64,000 nt of DNA from Vermiculatibacterium agrestimuris (GTDB lineage Bacteria > Bacillota > Clostridia > Oscillospirales > Oscillospiraceae). Under the pieces are notes generated by a model, which made no database searches, was not told the origin of the DNA, and worked only from the letters and a program-made list of their open reading frames with translations. How positions within the stretch are numbered: position 1 is the stretch's first letter; the number at the start of each line of letters is the position of its first letter. The translations under genes were made by a program, and so were the position numbers. Location of the stretch: the NCBI RefSeq assembly GCF_943193085.1, contig NZ_CALPCU010000013.1, forward strand, positions 5,840-69,839. The letters run 5' to 3'. Below are positions 1 to 7,607 of this stretch, piece after piece.

Positions 1-159
1 GATGTTCATGGCGGTACTTTTGCCGGAGCCGGACTGGCCCACGATGGCCACGAATTCCCCCTGGTCGATGGTGAGATCCACCCCGTCCAGGGCGTGGACG
101 GTCTCCTCGCCCATCTGGTAAATTTTGTAGATGTCTTTGAATTCGATGAGGTGTTCCAT
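1..159 (-). CDS. ABC transporter ATP-binding protein, MacB/LolD type (partial, cut by window edge)
   Basis: Only the first 53 codons are present, reading leftward off the window. The protein begins MEHLIEFKDIYKIYQMG and reaches a Walker A motif GQSGSGKS around residue 44, which is diagnostic of an ABC ATPase. The A-loop/EETVHALDGVDL segment is typical of the MacB/LolD/FtsE group. The start lies 3 bp downstream of the stop of the HlyD/MacA-like adaptor at 163-1866, so the two are one operon encoding an efflux or export system. Substrate unknown. The permease is presumably beyond the edge. Confidence 0.9.
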   Translation of the reverse strand, partial: MEHLIEFKDIYKIYQMGEETVHALDGVDLTIDQGEFVAIVGQSGSGKSTAMNI

Positions 160-162
160 AGC

Positions 163-1866
163 TTACATCCCCATCATGGCGCTCATAAAGCTGGAGGCGG
201 CGTTGGGGATGAAGACCACATCCCCCTCCTCCAATCCGGAGAGGACCTCAATGTACTCATCGTTGTTCCGGCCCAGCTCCACCGGGCGCTGTTCCAGCTT
301 GGTAAAGTCCGCCAGGCCGCCGTTCTCGTCCAGGGCGCCCTCTCCGGCCACCAGGACGTAGGGGATCTCGGAGCGCTGGATGGCGTCCACGGGGACGCAG
401 AGGACGCTGCCTACCTCCTCCACGATGATGTTGGCCGAGACGCTCATGCCGGGGAGAAGGCCCTCAGCGGCCAGGTCCTGGCCGTTGCCGTCCACTGCCA
501 CGGTGACGGGGTAGGAGGTGTTGCCGTTCTGGGTGGTGCCGTTGATGTTCACCTTTTCCACCACGCCGGTAAACTCCTGTCCGTCCAGAGCGTCGGCAGT
601 GAAGGTGACCCTCTGGCCCGCCTGGACCCGGACCACGTCCATCTCGGAGACGTTGATGTCAAAGGTGAGGCGGGACATATCATAAATGACCGCCAGGAAG
701 GCGTTGGCTCCAGTGGAGGAGGCGGTGGAGGGGTCGTAGTTGTCCCCCTCCTTATAATTTTTCTCGATGACGGTGCCGGTGATGGGGGAGGTGATGGTGT
801 AATCCTCCAGGCTGTCCTCGGCGCGCTGGAGGCTGTCCTGGGCGTTGCGCAGAGCCAGGCGGGCGTTGTCCAGCTGAATGGCGGCGGCGTCGATCTGATC
901 CTGCATCTGGGTCTCCTTGAATTCGCCCACGACCTGGCCGTCGGCGACCCGGTCGCCCTCGTGGAGCGTCAGGGTCTCCAGCTCCCCGGAATACTTGGCA
1001 ATGAGCTGCTTGCTCTCGCCGTAGGCGAACTGGCCGGAGGAGGCGCAGGTCACATCTCCCACGGCGGCGGAGCCCATGGAGGTATCGGAGAGGGCCCCGG
1101 GGTTTTGGACGGTGATGGTCACGTTCCGCACCAGAGTGCCGCCTGCGCCCACGGCGTCGGTGGCGGCGATCTCGGTAATGGTGCCGTAGAGGATCTCGGC
1201 GGTGCCCGAGACGGTGACCGAGGCGGACTGGCCCACATAGAACCCGGCGGCGCTCACCGAGTGGAAGGGCACCTCCAGCTTCATGTTGTCCCGATCCAGG
1301 ATGTCGGCGACGGGGGTGCCCGCGCCCACGGTGTCGCCGGGATCCACATAGACCTTGGTGACCACGCCGTTGGCGTTGGCCTTTACCTGCCGGTCTTCGG
1401 CGTTGTCATTGCGGGTGCGGACGAGGCTGTCGTAGTTGAGCTGGGCGGACTGCACCGAGAGCTGGGCCTGCTCCACGCCGGTGCGGGCCTGCTTGATGGC
1501 GTTCTCCACGTCGGAGGCGTCGATGGTGAACAGCACGTCGTCCTTCTCCACCGTGTCCCCCTCCTCAAAGGGGGCGGTGAGGATCTCCCCCTTGATGAGG
1601 GTGGTGGCCTTGTAGGAGTCGTTGGACTTGATGGTGCCCGGGCCGGTGACGGCCACGGTCAGGTCCTGCACCTGGGCCACGGCAGGCAGGTAGTTGCCTG
1701 CCGCACTCTGGATCCCGCTGGACATACAGCGGGACAGGGCAAAGATGATGAGGGCTGCGATCACGGCCAGGATGACGAGCCGTTTGACCCACTTTTTCTT
1801 CTTTTTGGGAACCTGGAGCTTGGGAGTCTCCTTGACGGGAGTTTGGACATTGCTTTGGTCGGCCAT
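163..1866 (-). CDS. HlyD/MacA-family efflux adaptor subunit
   Basis: A 567-residue membrane-anchored adaptor. A cytoplasmic basic tail (KKKKKWVKR) precedes one transmembrane helix at about residues 30-48. A lipoyl/barrel-sandwich half follows (about 60-110), then helical hairpin segments rich in Gln/Ala (about 115-150 and 320-360), the second lipoyl half (DYTITSPITGTVIEK) and beta-barrel/membrane-proximal domains to the C terminus. In Gram-positives such proteins link a MacB-type ABC permease to the cell exterior. It is directly upstream of the ABC ATPase at the window edge. The ATG is preceded by AAGGAGAACATAC. It is longer than the usual 370-450 residue MacA, owing to internal loops. Export substrate cannot be told. 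Confidence 0.9.
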   Translation of the reverse strand: MADQSNVQTPVKETPKLQVPKKKKKWVKRLVILAVIAALIIFALSRCMSSGIQSAAGNYLPAVAQVQDLTVAVTGPGTIKSNDSYKATTLIKGEILTAPFEEGDTVEKDDVLFTIDASDVENAIKQARTGVEQAQLSVQSAQLNYDSLVRTRNDNAEDRQVKANANGVVTKVYVDPGDTVGAGTPVADILDRDNMKLEVPFHSVSAAGFYVGQSASVTVSGTAEILYGTITEIAATDAVGAGGTLVRNVTITVQNPGALSDTSMGSAAVGDVTCASSGQFAYGESKQLIAKYSGELETLTLHEGDRVADGQVVGEFKETQMQDQIDAAAIQLDNARLALRNAQDSLQRAEDSLEDYTITSPITGTVIEKNYKEGDNYDPSTASSTGANAFLAVIYDMSRLTFDINVSEMDVVRVQAGQRVTFTADALDGQEFTGVVEKVNINGTTQNGNTSYPVTVAVDGNGQDLAAEGLLPGMSVSANIIVEEVGSVLCVPVDAIQRSEIPYVLVAGEGALDENGGLADFTKLEQRPVELGRNNDEYIEVLSGLEEGDVVFIPNAASSFMSAMMGM

Positions 1867-1915
1867 ATGTATGTTCTCCTTCCGGATCCATTCTTGGAGC
1901 TTGAATCAAGTTTGC

Positions 1916-1924
1916 AGTATAGCA
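1916..1924 (-). promoter_or_regulatory. Extended -10 promoter for the adaptor/ABC operon
   Basis: Read leftward, the sequence TGCTATACT is an extended -10 box (TGN plus TATACT) about 50 bp upstream of the adaptor start. No good -35 is seen at 17 bp. Inference from motif only. Confidence 0.45.
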
Positions 1925-2066
1925 TGGTGAAAAGAAAAAAGTGTAAACATAAAGTTAAAATTCGTTTAAGAAGAGAAACTGGGGCGGTTAGCCTGTGCTT
2001 ATTATTATATAACCTCACAGGGGAAAAAGCAAATCCCTCCCCGCCGCCAAAATTTTGTCCTGGCGG

Positions 2067-2095
2067 GTATAAATGGCAGGGAAGGGGGCACAATA
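2067..2095 (+). promoter_or_regulatory. Sigma-F-like (forespore) promoter
   Basis: GTATA at 2067-2071, a 14-bp spacer, then GGGCACAATA at 2086-2095, which fits the Bacillus sigma-F pattern GYATA / GGNNANANTR. It ends 23 bp before the start of the SpoIIQ-like gene, which in Bacillus is a sigma-F target. No sigma-A promoter is visible in the same interval. Confidence 0.5.
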
Positions 2096-2118
2096 GGCCC
2101 TGGAGGTGTTAAAAACCA

Positions 2119-2844
2119 ATGAAACGAACCATGGGAGAGCGCGCAGGCGACTTCATGGCGGGGAAGGGCTTCTACATAGTCCTTCTCCTGTGCGTCGCAG
2201 CGCTGGGAGCTTCGGGCTATTATCTTTTTTCCGGTATGACCAACGACCCCGGGCAGGCAGTGAGCGGCCCGGCCACGGTGGTGGTGACACCCGCCCCTGT
2301 GCCGAGTCTCGCCCCCGCCCCCACTCAGGCGGCGGTAGAGCCGCCCACCACCGCCGCACCCAGGCCGGTGCAGACCGCCCCGCCCATTCCGGAGGCTACG
2401 TCCGCCCCTGCGGCGCAGCCGCCTGCCACCGCCACCGCCAGCGTCTTCACCTGGCCGGTGAAAGGGGAGGTGCTGCGGGGCTACAGCATCGACACCCTGG
2501 TCTATGACAAGACCATGGGGGACTGGCGGGCCCACGTCGGACTGGACATTGCCGCCCCTGTGGGCACTCAGGTCATGGCCCCCGCCGGGGGCACGGTCAG
2601 CGACATCTACACCGACGACATGATGGGCACCGTGGTGGAGATCCTCCACGCCGACAACGTCATCAGCGTCTGCGCCAACCTGGGGGAGATCCCCACGGTG
2701 GAGATCGGCGACACGGTGCGCACCGGCGACATCATCGGCGCGGTGGGTACCTCCGCCATCGCCGAGAGCAGTGAGGAGGCCCATCTGCACCTGTCTATGA
2801 CCAAGAGCGGCATCAGCGTCGATCCGCTGAACTACCTGCCCTGA
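2119..2844 (+). CDS. M23/LytM-family sporulation protein, SpoIIQ-like
   Basis: A 241-residue protein with one N-terminal transmembrane helix (about 17-38), a Pro/Ala/Thr-rich linker (about 50-108) and a C-terminal LytM domain. The zinc motif HxxxD (H139, D143, in DWRAHVGLD) and the HxH motif (H222, H224) are present, but the position normally holding the second catalytic His (the YxHL motif) reads CANLG, that is Asn187. The architecture and the DWRxHxGLD signature resemble clostridial SpoIIQ, the forespore half of the SpoIIQ-SpoIIIAH engulfment channel. A sigma-F-like promoter upstream supports this. Start chosen from GGAGGTGTTAAAAACC. It could instead be another membrane-bound LytM factor, as no spoIIIAH or spoIID is nearby. 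Confidence 0.7.
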   Translation: MKRTMGERAGDFMAGKGFYIVLLLCVAALGASGYYLFSGMTNDPGQAVSGPATVVVTPAPVPSLAPAPTQAAVEPPTTAAPRPVQTAPPIPEATSAPAAQPPATATASVFTWPVKGEVLRGYSIDTLVYDKTMGDWRAHVGLDIAAPVGTQVMAPAGGTVSDIYTDDMMGTVVEILHADNVISVCANLGEIPTVEIGDTVRTGDIIGAVGTSAIAESSEEAHLHLSMTKSGISVDPLNYLP

Positions 2845-2921
2845 AACTGAAGGGTTCCGCAATAGCCACACATCCTTTGGAAAAATGAAATAAGCGCGCC
2901 GGCAGAACAGCCGCGTTCACA

Positions 2922-2951
2922 GCAGAGAGGGGCCTTGTGGCCCCTCTCTGC
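2922..2951 (+). terminator. Hairpin after the M23 gene
   Basis: Perfect 13-bp stem (GCAGAGAGGGGCC) with a TTGT loop, about 80 bp after the stop codon. No T-run follows, so termination efficiency is uncertain. Confidence 0.5.
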
Positions 2952-2982
2952 TTGCGCTTCACCGGCACGGCCCATCTAAAAT

Positions 2983-3016
2983 AACACATAAGTGTTCAAA
3001 TGTCAACAAATGTGTT
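2983..3016. promoter_or_regulatory. Candidate XRE operator repeats
   Basis: AACACATAAGTGTT (palindromic) at 2983-2996 and the related AACAAATGTGTT at 3005-3016 lie 50-80 bp upstream of the XRE gene, in an AT-rich control region. Autoregulation by that protein is an inference. Confidence 0.4.
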
Positions 3017-3063
3017 CATTCGGAGAAGACTTACCATTTACACTATATAAGTGAGGTGATCCT

Positions 3064-3306
3064 ATGAGCACAGAGCAGTTAGATCCCGCCGCCGTAGGCC
3101 GGGCCCTCGCCAGGGTGCGGCTGTCCAAAGGCATTACCCAAGAGGTGCTCAGCGGCCTGGCCGTTATCGGGCGCAGCCATCTGAGCGCCATCGAGCGGGG
3201 GGAGCGAAAGCCAACGCTTGAGACCATTTACCGCATATCCAATGCCTTGGATATCCCCATGTCCAAGCTTGTGGAGGCCATTGAGGAGGAACTGGCGGAG
3301 AGATAA
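3064..3306 (+). CDS. XRE-family transcriptional regulator
   Basis: An 80-residue single-domain helix-turn-helix protein. The HTH spans about residues 13-66, with the classic pattern VRLSKGITQEVLSGLA, then SHLSAIERGERKPTLETIYRISNALDI. There is no C-terminal sensor domain. The start follows AAGTGAGGTGATCCT. It stands alone between the M23 gene and queT, and repeats in its promoter region suggest autoregulation. Target unknown. Confidence 0.9.
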   Translation: MSTEQLDPAAVGRALARVRLSKGITQEVLSGLAVIGRSHLSAIERGERKPTLETIYRISNALDIPMSKLVEAIEEELAER

Positions 3307-3341
3307 GCCCTCCACACCCCCTTTTCTTTATTGACACCTTG

Positions 3342-3350
3342 TGCTATAAT
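3342..3350 (+). promoter_or_regulatory. Extended -10 promoter for queT
   Basis: TGCTATAAT is a perfect extended -10 element. A TTGACA lies only 8 bp upstream (3331-3336), too close to act as its -35. Transcription from about 3357 would start exactly at the first leader hairpin. Confidence 0.6.
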
Positions 3351-3356
3351 ACCTCC

Positions 3357-3480
3357 GACTGGTTCCCCACCCAGTCCAACCGGTACAGAGAAAGCCGTCC
3401 GGAGGTCATGCGCCTTGCCTCCGGGGAAAGGTACCTGTACCGCTGTGCGCGGCGCGCGTACTCTAAACAAAAAATGGAGG
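3357..3480 (+). promoter_or_regulatory. Structured 5' leader of queT, candidate preQ1-type riboswitch
   Basis: Three perfect helices can be drawn. P1 is GACTGG 3357-3362 with CCAGTC 3371-3376. An outer helix pairs CGGTACAG 3381-3388 with CTGTACCG 3435-3442. A nested helix pairs CCGGAGG 3399-3405 with CCTCCGG 3418-3424. The P1 loop TTCCCC (3363-3368) is complementary to GGGGAA (3423-3428), allowing a pseudoknot. QueT family genes are often under preQ1 riboswitches, so a preQ1 sensor is the leading guess, but I do not recognise a specific class consensus. Confidence 0.45.
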
Positions 3481-3489
3481 TATTTTATC

Positions 3490-4017
3490 ATGCGCAAATT
3501 TTCCACCCGCGATCTGACCCTGGCGGCCATGGTGGCCGCCCTCTACGCCGTGATGGGCTATTTCGGCAACATCTTCGGCCTCACCTTCGGCCCGATCCAG
3601 TTCCGCTTTGCCGAGGCACTCACCGTTCTTCCGTTCCTGTTTCCCGGCACGGTGCCGGGCCTCTTTGTGGGCTGTGTCATCGTCAACCTGCTCTCCCCCT
3701 ATGGCCCGCTGGACATCGTGGTGGGCTCGGCGGCCACCCTCATGGCCGCGGTCTGGACGAGCAGGCTGAAAAGTAAGTGGTTGGCCCCTCTGCCCCCTGT
3801 GATCTGCAACACGGTGCTGGTGGGCTTCACCATCGGCTGGGCGGAGGCAGGCGGCTTTACCGCAAAGCTTCCCGTGGCCTGGCTGGTCAACGGCCTGAGC
3901 GTAGGGGCGGGGGAGCTGGGCGTTTGCTATGTGCTGGGCCTGCTCCTGCTGGAGGTCATGCCCAGGATCGGCTATTTCCGCACGATGATCCCGGAGAAGC
4001 GGCTGTCTGTGCTGTAA
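3490..4017 (+). CDS. queT: QueT family queuosine-precursor transporter (ECF substrate-binding subunit)
   Basis: A 175-residue integral membrane protein with five to six hydrophobic helices. The family signature is visible near the N terminus (FSTRDLTLAAMVAALYAVMGY) and in FGPIQFRFAEALTVLPFL, with the conserved SPYGPLDIVVGSAATL segment. The QueT (COG4708) family is the S component that works with the shared ECF energizing module to import queuosine precursors such as preQ1. Start chosen at ATG 3490 with ATGGAGGT upstream. An in-frame upstream extension would cross the leader RNA and is rejected. No ECF ATPases or queuosine biosynthesis genes are in this window. Confidence 0.88.
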   Translation: MRKFSTRDLTLAAMVAALYAVMGYFGNIFGLTFGPIQFRFAEALTVLPFLFPGTVPGLFVGCVIVNLLSPYGPLDIVVGSAATLMAAVWTSRLKSKWLAPLPPVICNTVLVGFTIGWAEAGGFTAKLPVAWLVNGLSVGAGELGVCYVLGLLLLEVMPRIGYFRTMIPEKRLSVL

Positions 4018-4044
4018 AACCTGTTTTACAAAGGAGGATGCCCC

Positions 4045-4914
4045 ATGAAAGTCCGCAAAGCAGTCATTCCCGCCGCCGGCCTCGGCACCCGGATGCTGCC
4101 CGCCACCAAGACCGTCCCCAAGGAGATGCTTCCCATGGTGGACAAGCCGGTGCTGCAGTACATCATTGAGGAGGCGGTCTCCGCCGGCATTGAGGACATC
4201 CTCATCGTCACCAACCGGGCCAAGTCCGCCATGGACGACTACTTCGACTACTACCCCGAGCTGGAGCACCGGCTGGAGGCGGCGGGGAAGGAGAAGGAGC
4301 TGGAGGCGGTGAAGCAGGCCGCGGATCTGGCCAACATCTTCTACGTCCGGCAGAAGGAGACCAAGGGCCTGGGCCACGCCATCTGGCGCTCCAAGCGTTT
4401 CGTGGGGGAGGAGCCCTTTGCCGTGCTGCTGGGGGATGACATCATGCGCGCGAAAAAGCCGGTCATCGGCCAGCTCATCGCCGCAGCCGAGCAGTATAAC
4501 GCCAGCGTCATCGGCGTGCAGCAGGTGTCCGACGAGGTGGTGTCCAAATACGGCGTGATCAAGGCGGAGCCTTTGGCTGAGCGGGTCTTTACCGTTCGGG
4601 ACATGCAGGAAAAGCCCACCCTGGCCGAGAAGTTTTCCAATTACGCCGTCCTGGGCCGCTATGTGCTCGGCCCCGACATCTTCGACATCCTGGAGAATCA
4701 GACCCCCGGCTACGGTGGGGAGATCCAGCTCACTGACGGCCTGAAAAAGCTCTGCCCGCAAAACAGGCTCCTGGCGGTGGACTTTGAGGGGCGGCGCTAC
4801 GATACCGGCAATCTGAAGGGCTTTTTGGAGGCCACCATCGATTTTGCTCTGGATCATCCGGAGACCGGGGCGTGGCTCAGGGAGTTCCTCAAGGAGAAGG
4901 CCGCAATATTATAA
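4045..4914 (+). CDS. galU: UTP--glucose-1-phosphate uridylyltransferase
   Basis: A 289-residue nucleotidyltransferase making UDP-glucose for envelope polysaccharides and galactose metabolism. The N-terminal nucleotide-binding signature is intact (GLGTRMLPATKTVPKEMLP), followed by VDKPVLQYIIEEAVSAGIEDILIVT, the LLGDD motif around residue 130, the sugar-binding segment and FEGRRYDTGNLKGFLEATIDFAL near the C terminus. Length matches bacterial GalU (about 290). An RBS AAAGGAGGATGCCCC precedes the ATG. It lies 27 bp after queT and may be cotranscribed, and it is closed by a strong terminator. Confidence 0.96.
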   Translation: MKVRKAVIPAAGLGTRMLPATKTVPKEMLPMVDKPVLQYIIEEAVSAGIEDILIVTNRAKSAMDDYFDYYPELEHRLEAAGKEKELEAVKQAADLANIFYVRQKETKGLGHAIWRSKRFVGEEPFAVLLGDDIMRAKKPVIGQLIAAAEQYNASVIGVQQVSDEVVSKYGVIKAEPLAERVFTVRDMQEKPTLAEKFSNYAVLGRYVLGPDIFDILENQTPGYGGEIQLTDGLKKLCPQNRLLAVDFEGRRYDTGNLKGFLEATIDFALDHPETGAWLREFLKEKAAIL

Positions 4915-4924
4915 GGAAGCTGAA

Positions 4925-4959
4925 GAGAGGCGCTTCGTGGGGAGGCGCCTCTCTTTTTT
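4925..4959 (+). terminator. Rho-independent terminator after galU
   Basis: GAGAGGCGC (4925-4933) pairs with GCGCCTCTC (4945-4953), followed by six T. Confidence 0.9.
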
Positions 4960-4988
4960 GATCCTATCCGCATTTCTTCGGATTTTCC

Positions 4989-5016
4989 TTGACATTTTCC
5001 CAAATTCCGTTATAAT
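4989..5016 (+). promoter_or_regulatory. Sigma-A promoter of rpsF-ssb-rpsR
   Basis: TTGACA at 4989-4994, 16-bp spacer, TATAAT at 5011-5016, giving a leader of about 85 nt before rpsF. Confidence 0.8.
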
Positions 5017-5108
5017 AATGAAGCCTGTCTAAAGCGATATGCTTATTCAGAGCTCCTTGCTCCCGGCGGAGACCGGGGGCCACAAGACCATAAGGAGGTG
5101 CAAGAAAA

Positions 5109-5405
5109 ATGGCAAAACTGAACGCGAATTACGAGGCGGTGTATATCATCGACCCCCGTAAGAACGAGGAGGACACCGCCGCTCTGGTGGAGAAGTTCAA
5201 GGCCCTGGCCGAGAGCAACGCCACCCAGGTGGAGGTGGACGAGTGGGGCAAGCGCCACCTGGCCTATCCCATCCAGGATCAGAACGAGGGCTACTACGTG
5301 CGCATGACCTTTACCGCCGAGCCCGCCTTCCCCGCCGAGCTGGATCGTATCTTCCGCATTACCGACGGCGTCATTCGTTCCATCATCGTCTGTCTGGACG
5401 AGTAA
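5109..5405 (+). CDS. rpsF: 30S ribosomal protein S6
   Basis: A 98-residue S6 with the expected ferredoxin-like pattern (NYEAVYIIDPR at the N terminus, KRHLAYPIQDQNEGYYV in the middle). S6 forms a heterodimer with S18 on the 30S platform. First gene of the universally conserved rpsF-ssb-rpsR operon, with an AAGGAGG RBS. Normal length. Confidence 0.98.
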   Translation: MAKLNANYEAVYIIDPRKNEEDTAALVEKFKALAESNATQVEVDEWGKRHLAYPIQDQNEGYYVRMTFTAEPAFPAELDRIFRITDGVIRSIIVCLDE

Positions 5406-5417
5406 GGAGGAAGGGAC

Positions 5418-5891
5418 ATGCTCAATCGCATCGTCCTCATGGGACGACTGGTGGCCGATCCTGAGTTGCGCACCACCCCTGCCGGGGTCACCGTGGCCAC
5501 CTTCCGCGTCGCCTGCGACCGGGACTTCAAGAACAAGCAGACCGGCGAGCGGGAGACTGACTTTATCAACATCGTGGTCTGGCGTCAGACCGCGGAATTC
5601 GTCAGCCGTTACTTTACCAAGGGCCGCATGGCCGTGGTGGAGGGCCGGCTCCAGATCCGCAACTACACCGACCGGGACGGCAACAAGCGCACTGCCGCGG
5701 AGGTGGTGGCCGACAGCGTCTACTTCGGGGATTCCCGGAGAGATGGCGAGGGCGGCGGCTTCTCTCCCGCTTACGGCGCGCCCGCCGGCGGCTTCGGCGC
5801 CCCCGCCGCATCTGCGGGGAGCTATGAGGCTCCCAGCGGAGGCGACCAGTTCGCTGAGCTGGCCGATCCGGACGGCGATCTGCCGTTCTGA
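5418..5891 (+). CDS. ssb: Single-stranded DNA-binding protein
   Basis: A 157-residue SSB. The OB fold occupies residues 1-110 (MLNRIVLMGRLVADPELR, FINIVVWRQTAEFVSRYFTKGRMAVVEGRLQ). A Gly/Ala-rich flexible tail ends in the acidic tip DPDGDLPF, the conserved partner-binding peptide of SSB. It lies between rpsF and rpsR as in most Firmicutes, 12 bp after rpsF. Confidence 0.97.
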   Translation: MLNRIVLMGRLVADPELRTTPAGVTVATFRVACDRDFKNKQTGERETDFINIVVWRQTAEFVSRYFTKGRMAVVEGRLQIRNYTDRDGNKRTAAEVVADSVYFGDSRRDGEGGGFSPAYGAPAGGFGAPAASAGSYEAPSGGDQFAELADPDGDLPF

Positions 5892-5929
5892 AAACGGCGT
5901 CTATTTTAGCTTAAAGGAGGTTATCCGTT

Positions 5930-6175
5930 ATGCCTATGGAAAATAGAGAGCAGCGTCCCCGCGGCCGCAAGCGCCGCAAGGTGTGCACCTTCTGCGTGGA
6001 CAAGGTGGAGCACATCGACTACAAGGACGCCGCCAAGCTTAAGCGGTTCCTGTCCGAGCGCAGCAAGATCCTGCCCCGCCGTACCACCGGTACCTGCGCC
6101 ATGCATCAGCGTCAGCTGACCGTGGCCGTGAAGCGGGCCCGCCAGATCGCTCTGCTGCCCTACGTGACCGACTGA
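5930..6175 (+). CDS. rpsR: 30S ribosomal protein S18
   Basis: An 81-residue S18 with conserved basic core (YKDAAKLKRFLSERSKILPRRTTGTCAMHQRQLTVAVKRARQIALLPY). The N-terminal CTFC pair marks the cysteine-containing form of S18. A second start three codons later is possible, but ATG 5930 has an AAAGGAGGTTATCCGTT RBS. Last gene of the operon. Confidence 0.97.
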   Translation: MPMENREQRPRGRKRRKVCTFCVDKVEHIDYKDAAKLKRFLSERSKILPRRTTGTCAMHQRQLTVAVKRARQIALLPYVTD

Positions 6176-6192
6176 GGTATCTTCTCAAAAAG

Positions 6193-6236
6193 AAGGATGC
6201 CGCCGGCAAATGCCGGCGGCATCCTTTTTGTTTTTA
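6193..6236. terminator. Terminator between convergent rpsR and the hydrogenase-like gene
   Basis: A 14-bp perfect stem (GGATGCCGCCGGCA, 6195-6208) and its complement at 6211-6224, followed by TTTTTGTTTTT on the plus strand. An A-run on the other side may let it work for both convergent operons. Confidence 0.88.
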
Positions 6237-6267
6237 TTACGCGCTCTGCCCCACCGCAAAAGAGCGG

Positions 6268-7596
6268 TTACCGGTCGGAGGGCACCACCTTGCCCAGTTT
6301 ACTGCGGAAGGGGGCGGGCAGATATTCGTCGGAATCCTCCGGCCCGGTCATGGCCCGCATGCGTGCCCGCACCTGGAAGATACAGTCCTCCCGCTGGGCC
6401 CGGCCCATGACCACATCCTCAGCGAAGGCGTGACAGGAGGGGGCGCCGCAGGAGCCGCACAGCAGACCGGGCAGCTGCCGCTCCAGGTCGTGAATGGCGG
6501 ACATCTTCTCCATGGCGACGGTGCGGTCGGGATCCAGAAGATAGACCGGGGCGAACTCCAGTTCCTTGTCCGCCTGGACAATGGCGGGGTCTCCCACCTG
6601 GTCGTCGTAACTGCAGGCCACATCGGGCAGGCTTCGGATCAGGTGCCGCAGCCGCATGGTGGACACAAAGGGATCCTCCACGGTGAGGCAGCCGCCCACA
6701 CATCCCTGGGTGCAGGCGCACAGCTCCACGAAGTCCACGTCGGGCACCCGGTCGTCCTCGATGGCCGCCAGGATGCGAATGACGCTGTCCATGCCGTCCA
6801 CGGCCAGGAACCGCTCCGAGCTTCCCCGGGCGCTGGCCTCGCCGCCGCAGAAGGCCCACCGCACCCCGGCCTTTCCGGCGGAGGAGGGGGTGTGGGGCGC
6901 GTCCAGCTTCTGCATGGGGGAGAGCAGGCGTAAGTACAGGTCGCGAATGGAGAAGGCGCCGTCCAACACCGGCTGCTGCAGGTCGTCGGGGGAATGGGCG
7001 GCGGTGACCTGGGCCGAGCAGGGCACGATGGCGAAGACGCCGATCTGCTCCGGCAGAAGTCCCGTCTCTTCCACCGCTTTCTTCCGGGCCAGAATGGCGG
7101 CCAGCTCCATGGGGGTGATGGTGGAGGTGATGTGCTCCAAAAGCTGGGGGAAACGGATGCGGATGAGCCGCAGGGCCGCCGGACAGGCCGAGGAGATCAC
7201 CGGCAGCTTCTTTTCCGCGGCGTCGCCGGGGTGCTTTCTGGCGTAGTCGGACAGGAGCTCCGCGCCCTTGGCAGTCTCATACACTGCGTGGAAGCCCAGC
7301 TCCAGAAGTCCGTCCAGCACCCGCCCCACCTCGTCCAGATGCTGGAACTGGCCGTAGAGGGCCGGGTCGGGCAGAGCCACGGTATATTGGAACTCCTCCA
7401 GGCAGGAGAAGGGGTCGCTGCGGGCCTTGATGGCCTTGTGGGGGCAGCATCGGATGCACTCGCCACAGTCCACGCACCGCTCGGTGAGGATGGTGGCCTT
7501 GCCCCGGCGGACGCGGATGGCCTGGGTGGGGCAGTTTTTCATGCAGGTGGTGCAGCCCCGGCAGCGGGCGTACTCAATAGAAACGGAATGCTGCAC
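6268..7596 (-). CDS. Putative sensory [FeFe]-hydrogenase-like iron-sulfur protein
   Basis: A 442-residue protein. A 2[4Fe-4S] ferredoxin domain comes first (Cys 12/15/18/22 and 41/44/47/51), then an Fe-hydrogenase large-subunit-like region, and last a 4Fe-4S motif (C380, C383, C388, C405). The four H-cluster ligand cysteines can be placed: C138 in SSACP, C193 in VPCSAQ, C295 and C299 in CACTQGC. However, the proton-relay Cys just before the first ligand is Ala137, and the Lys of the second motif is absent. This pattern and the two neighbours (HATPase, DRTGG protein) fit the HydS or group C putative sensory hydrogenases rather than a catalytic enzyme. It is the last gene of a three-gene leftward operon. 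Confidence 0.82.
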   Translation of the reverse strand: MQHSVSIEYARCRGCTTCMKNCPTQAIRVRRGKATILTERCVDCGECIRCCPHKAIKARSDPFSCLEEFQYTVALPDPALYGQFQHLDEVGRVLDGLLELGFHAVYETAKGAELLSDYARKHPGDAAEKKLPVISSACPAALRLIRIRFPQLLEHITSTITPMELAAILARKKAVEETGLLPEQIGVFAIVPCSAQVTAAHSPDDLQQPVLDGAFSIRDLYLRLLSPMQKLDAPHTPSSAGKAGVRWAFCGGEASARGSSERFLAVDGMDSVIRILAAIEDDRVPDVDFVELCACTQGCVGGCLTVEDPFVSTMRLRHLIRSLPDVACSYDDQVGDPAIVQADKELEFAPVYLLDPDRTVAMEKMSAIHDLERQLPGLLCGSCGAPSCHAFAEDVVMGRAQREDCIFQVRARMRAMTGPEDSDEYLPAPFRSKLGKVVPSDR

Positions 7597-7607
7597 GGAA
7601 GTTCACC

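Noticed and set aside
94..2112. 672-codon open frame on the plus strand
   Set aside because: Antisense shadow of the HlyD/MacA adaptor; composition is Gly/His/Asp/Val-rich as expected for the complement of a GC-rich gene.
3331..3350. TTGACA and TATAAT read together as a promoter
   Set aside because: Only 8 bp apart; the TATAAT is better explained as an extended -10 (TGCTATAAT).
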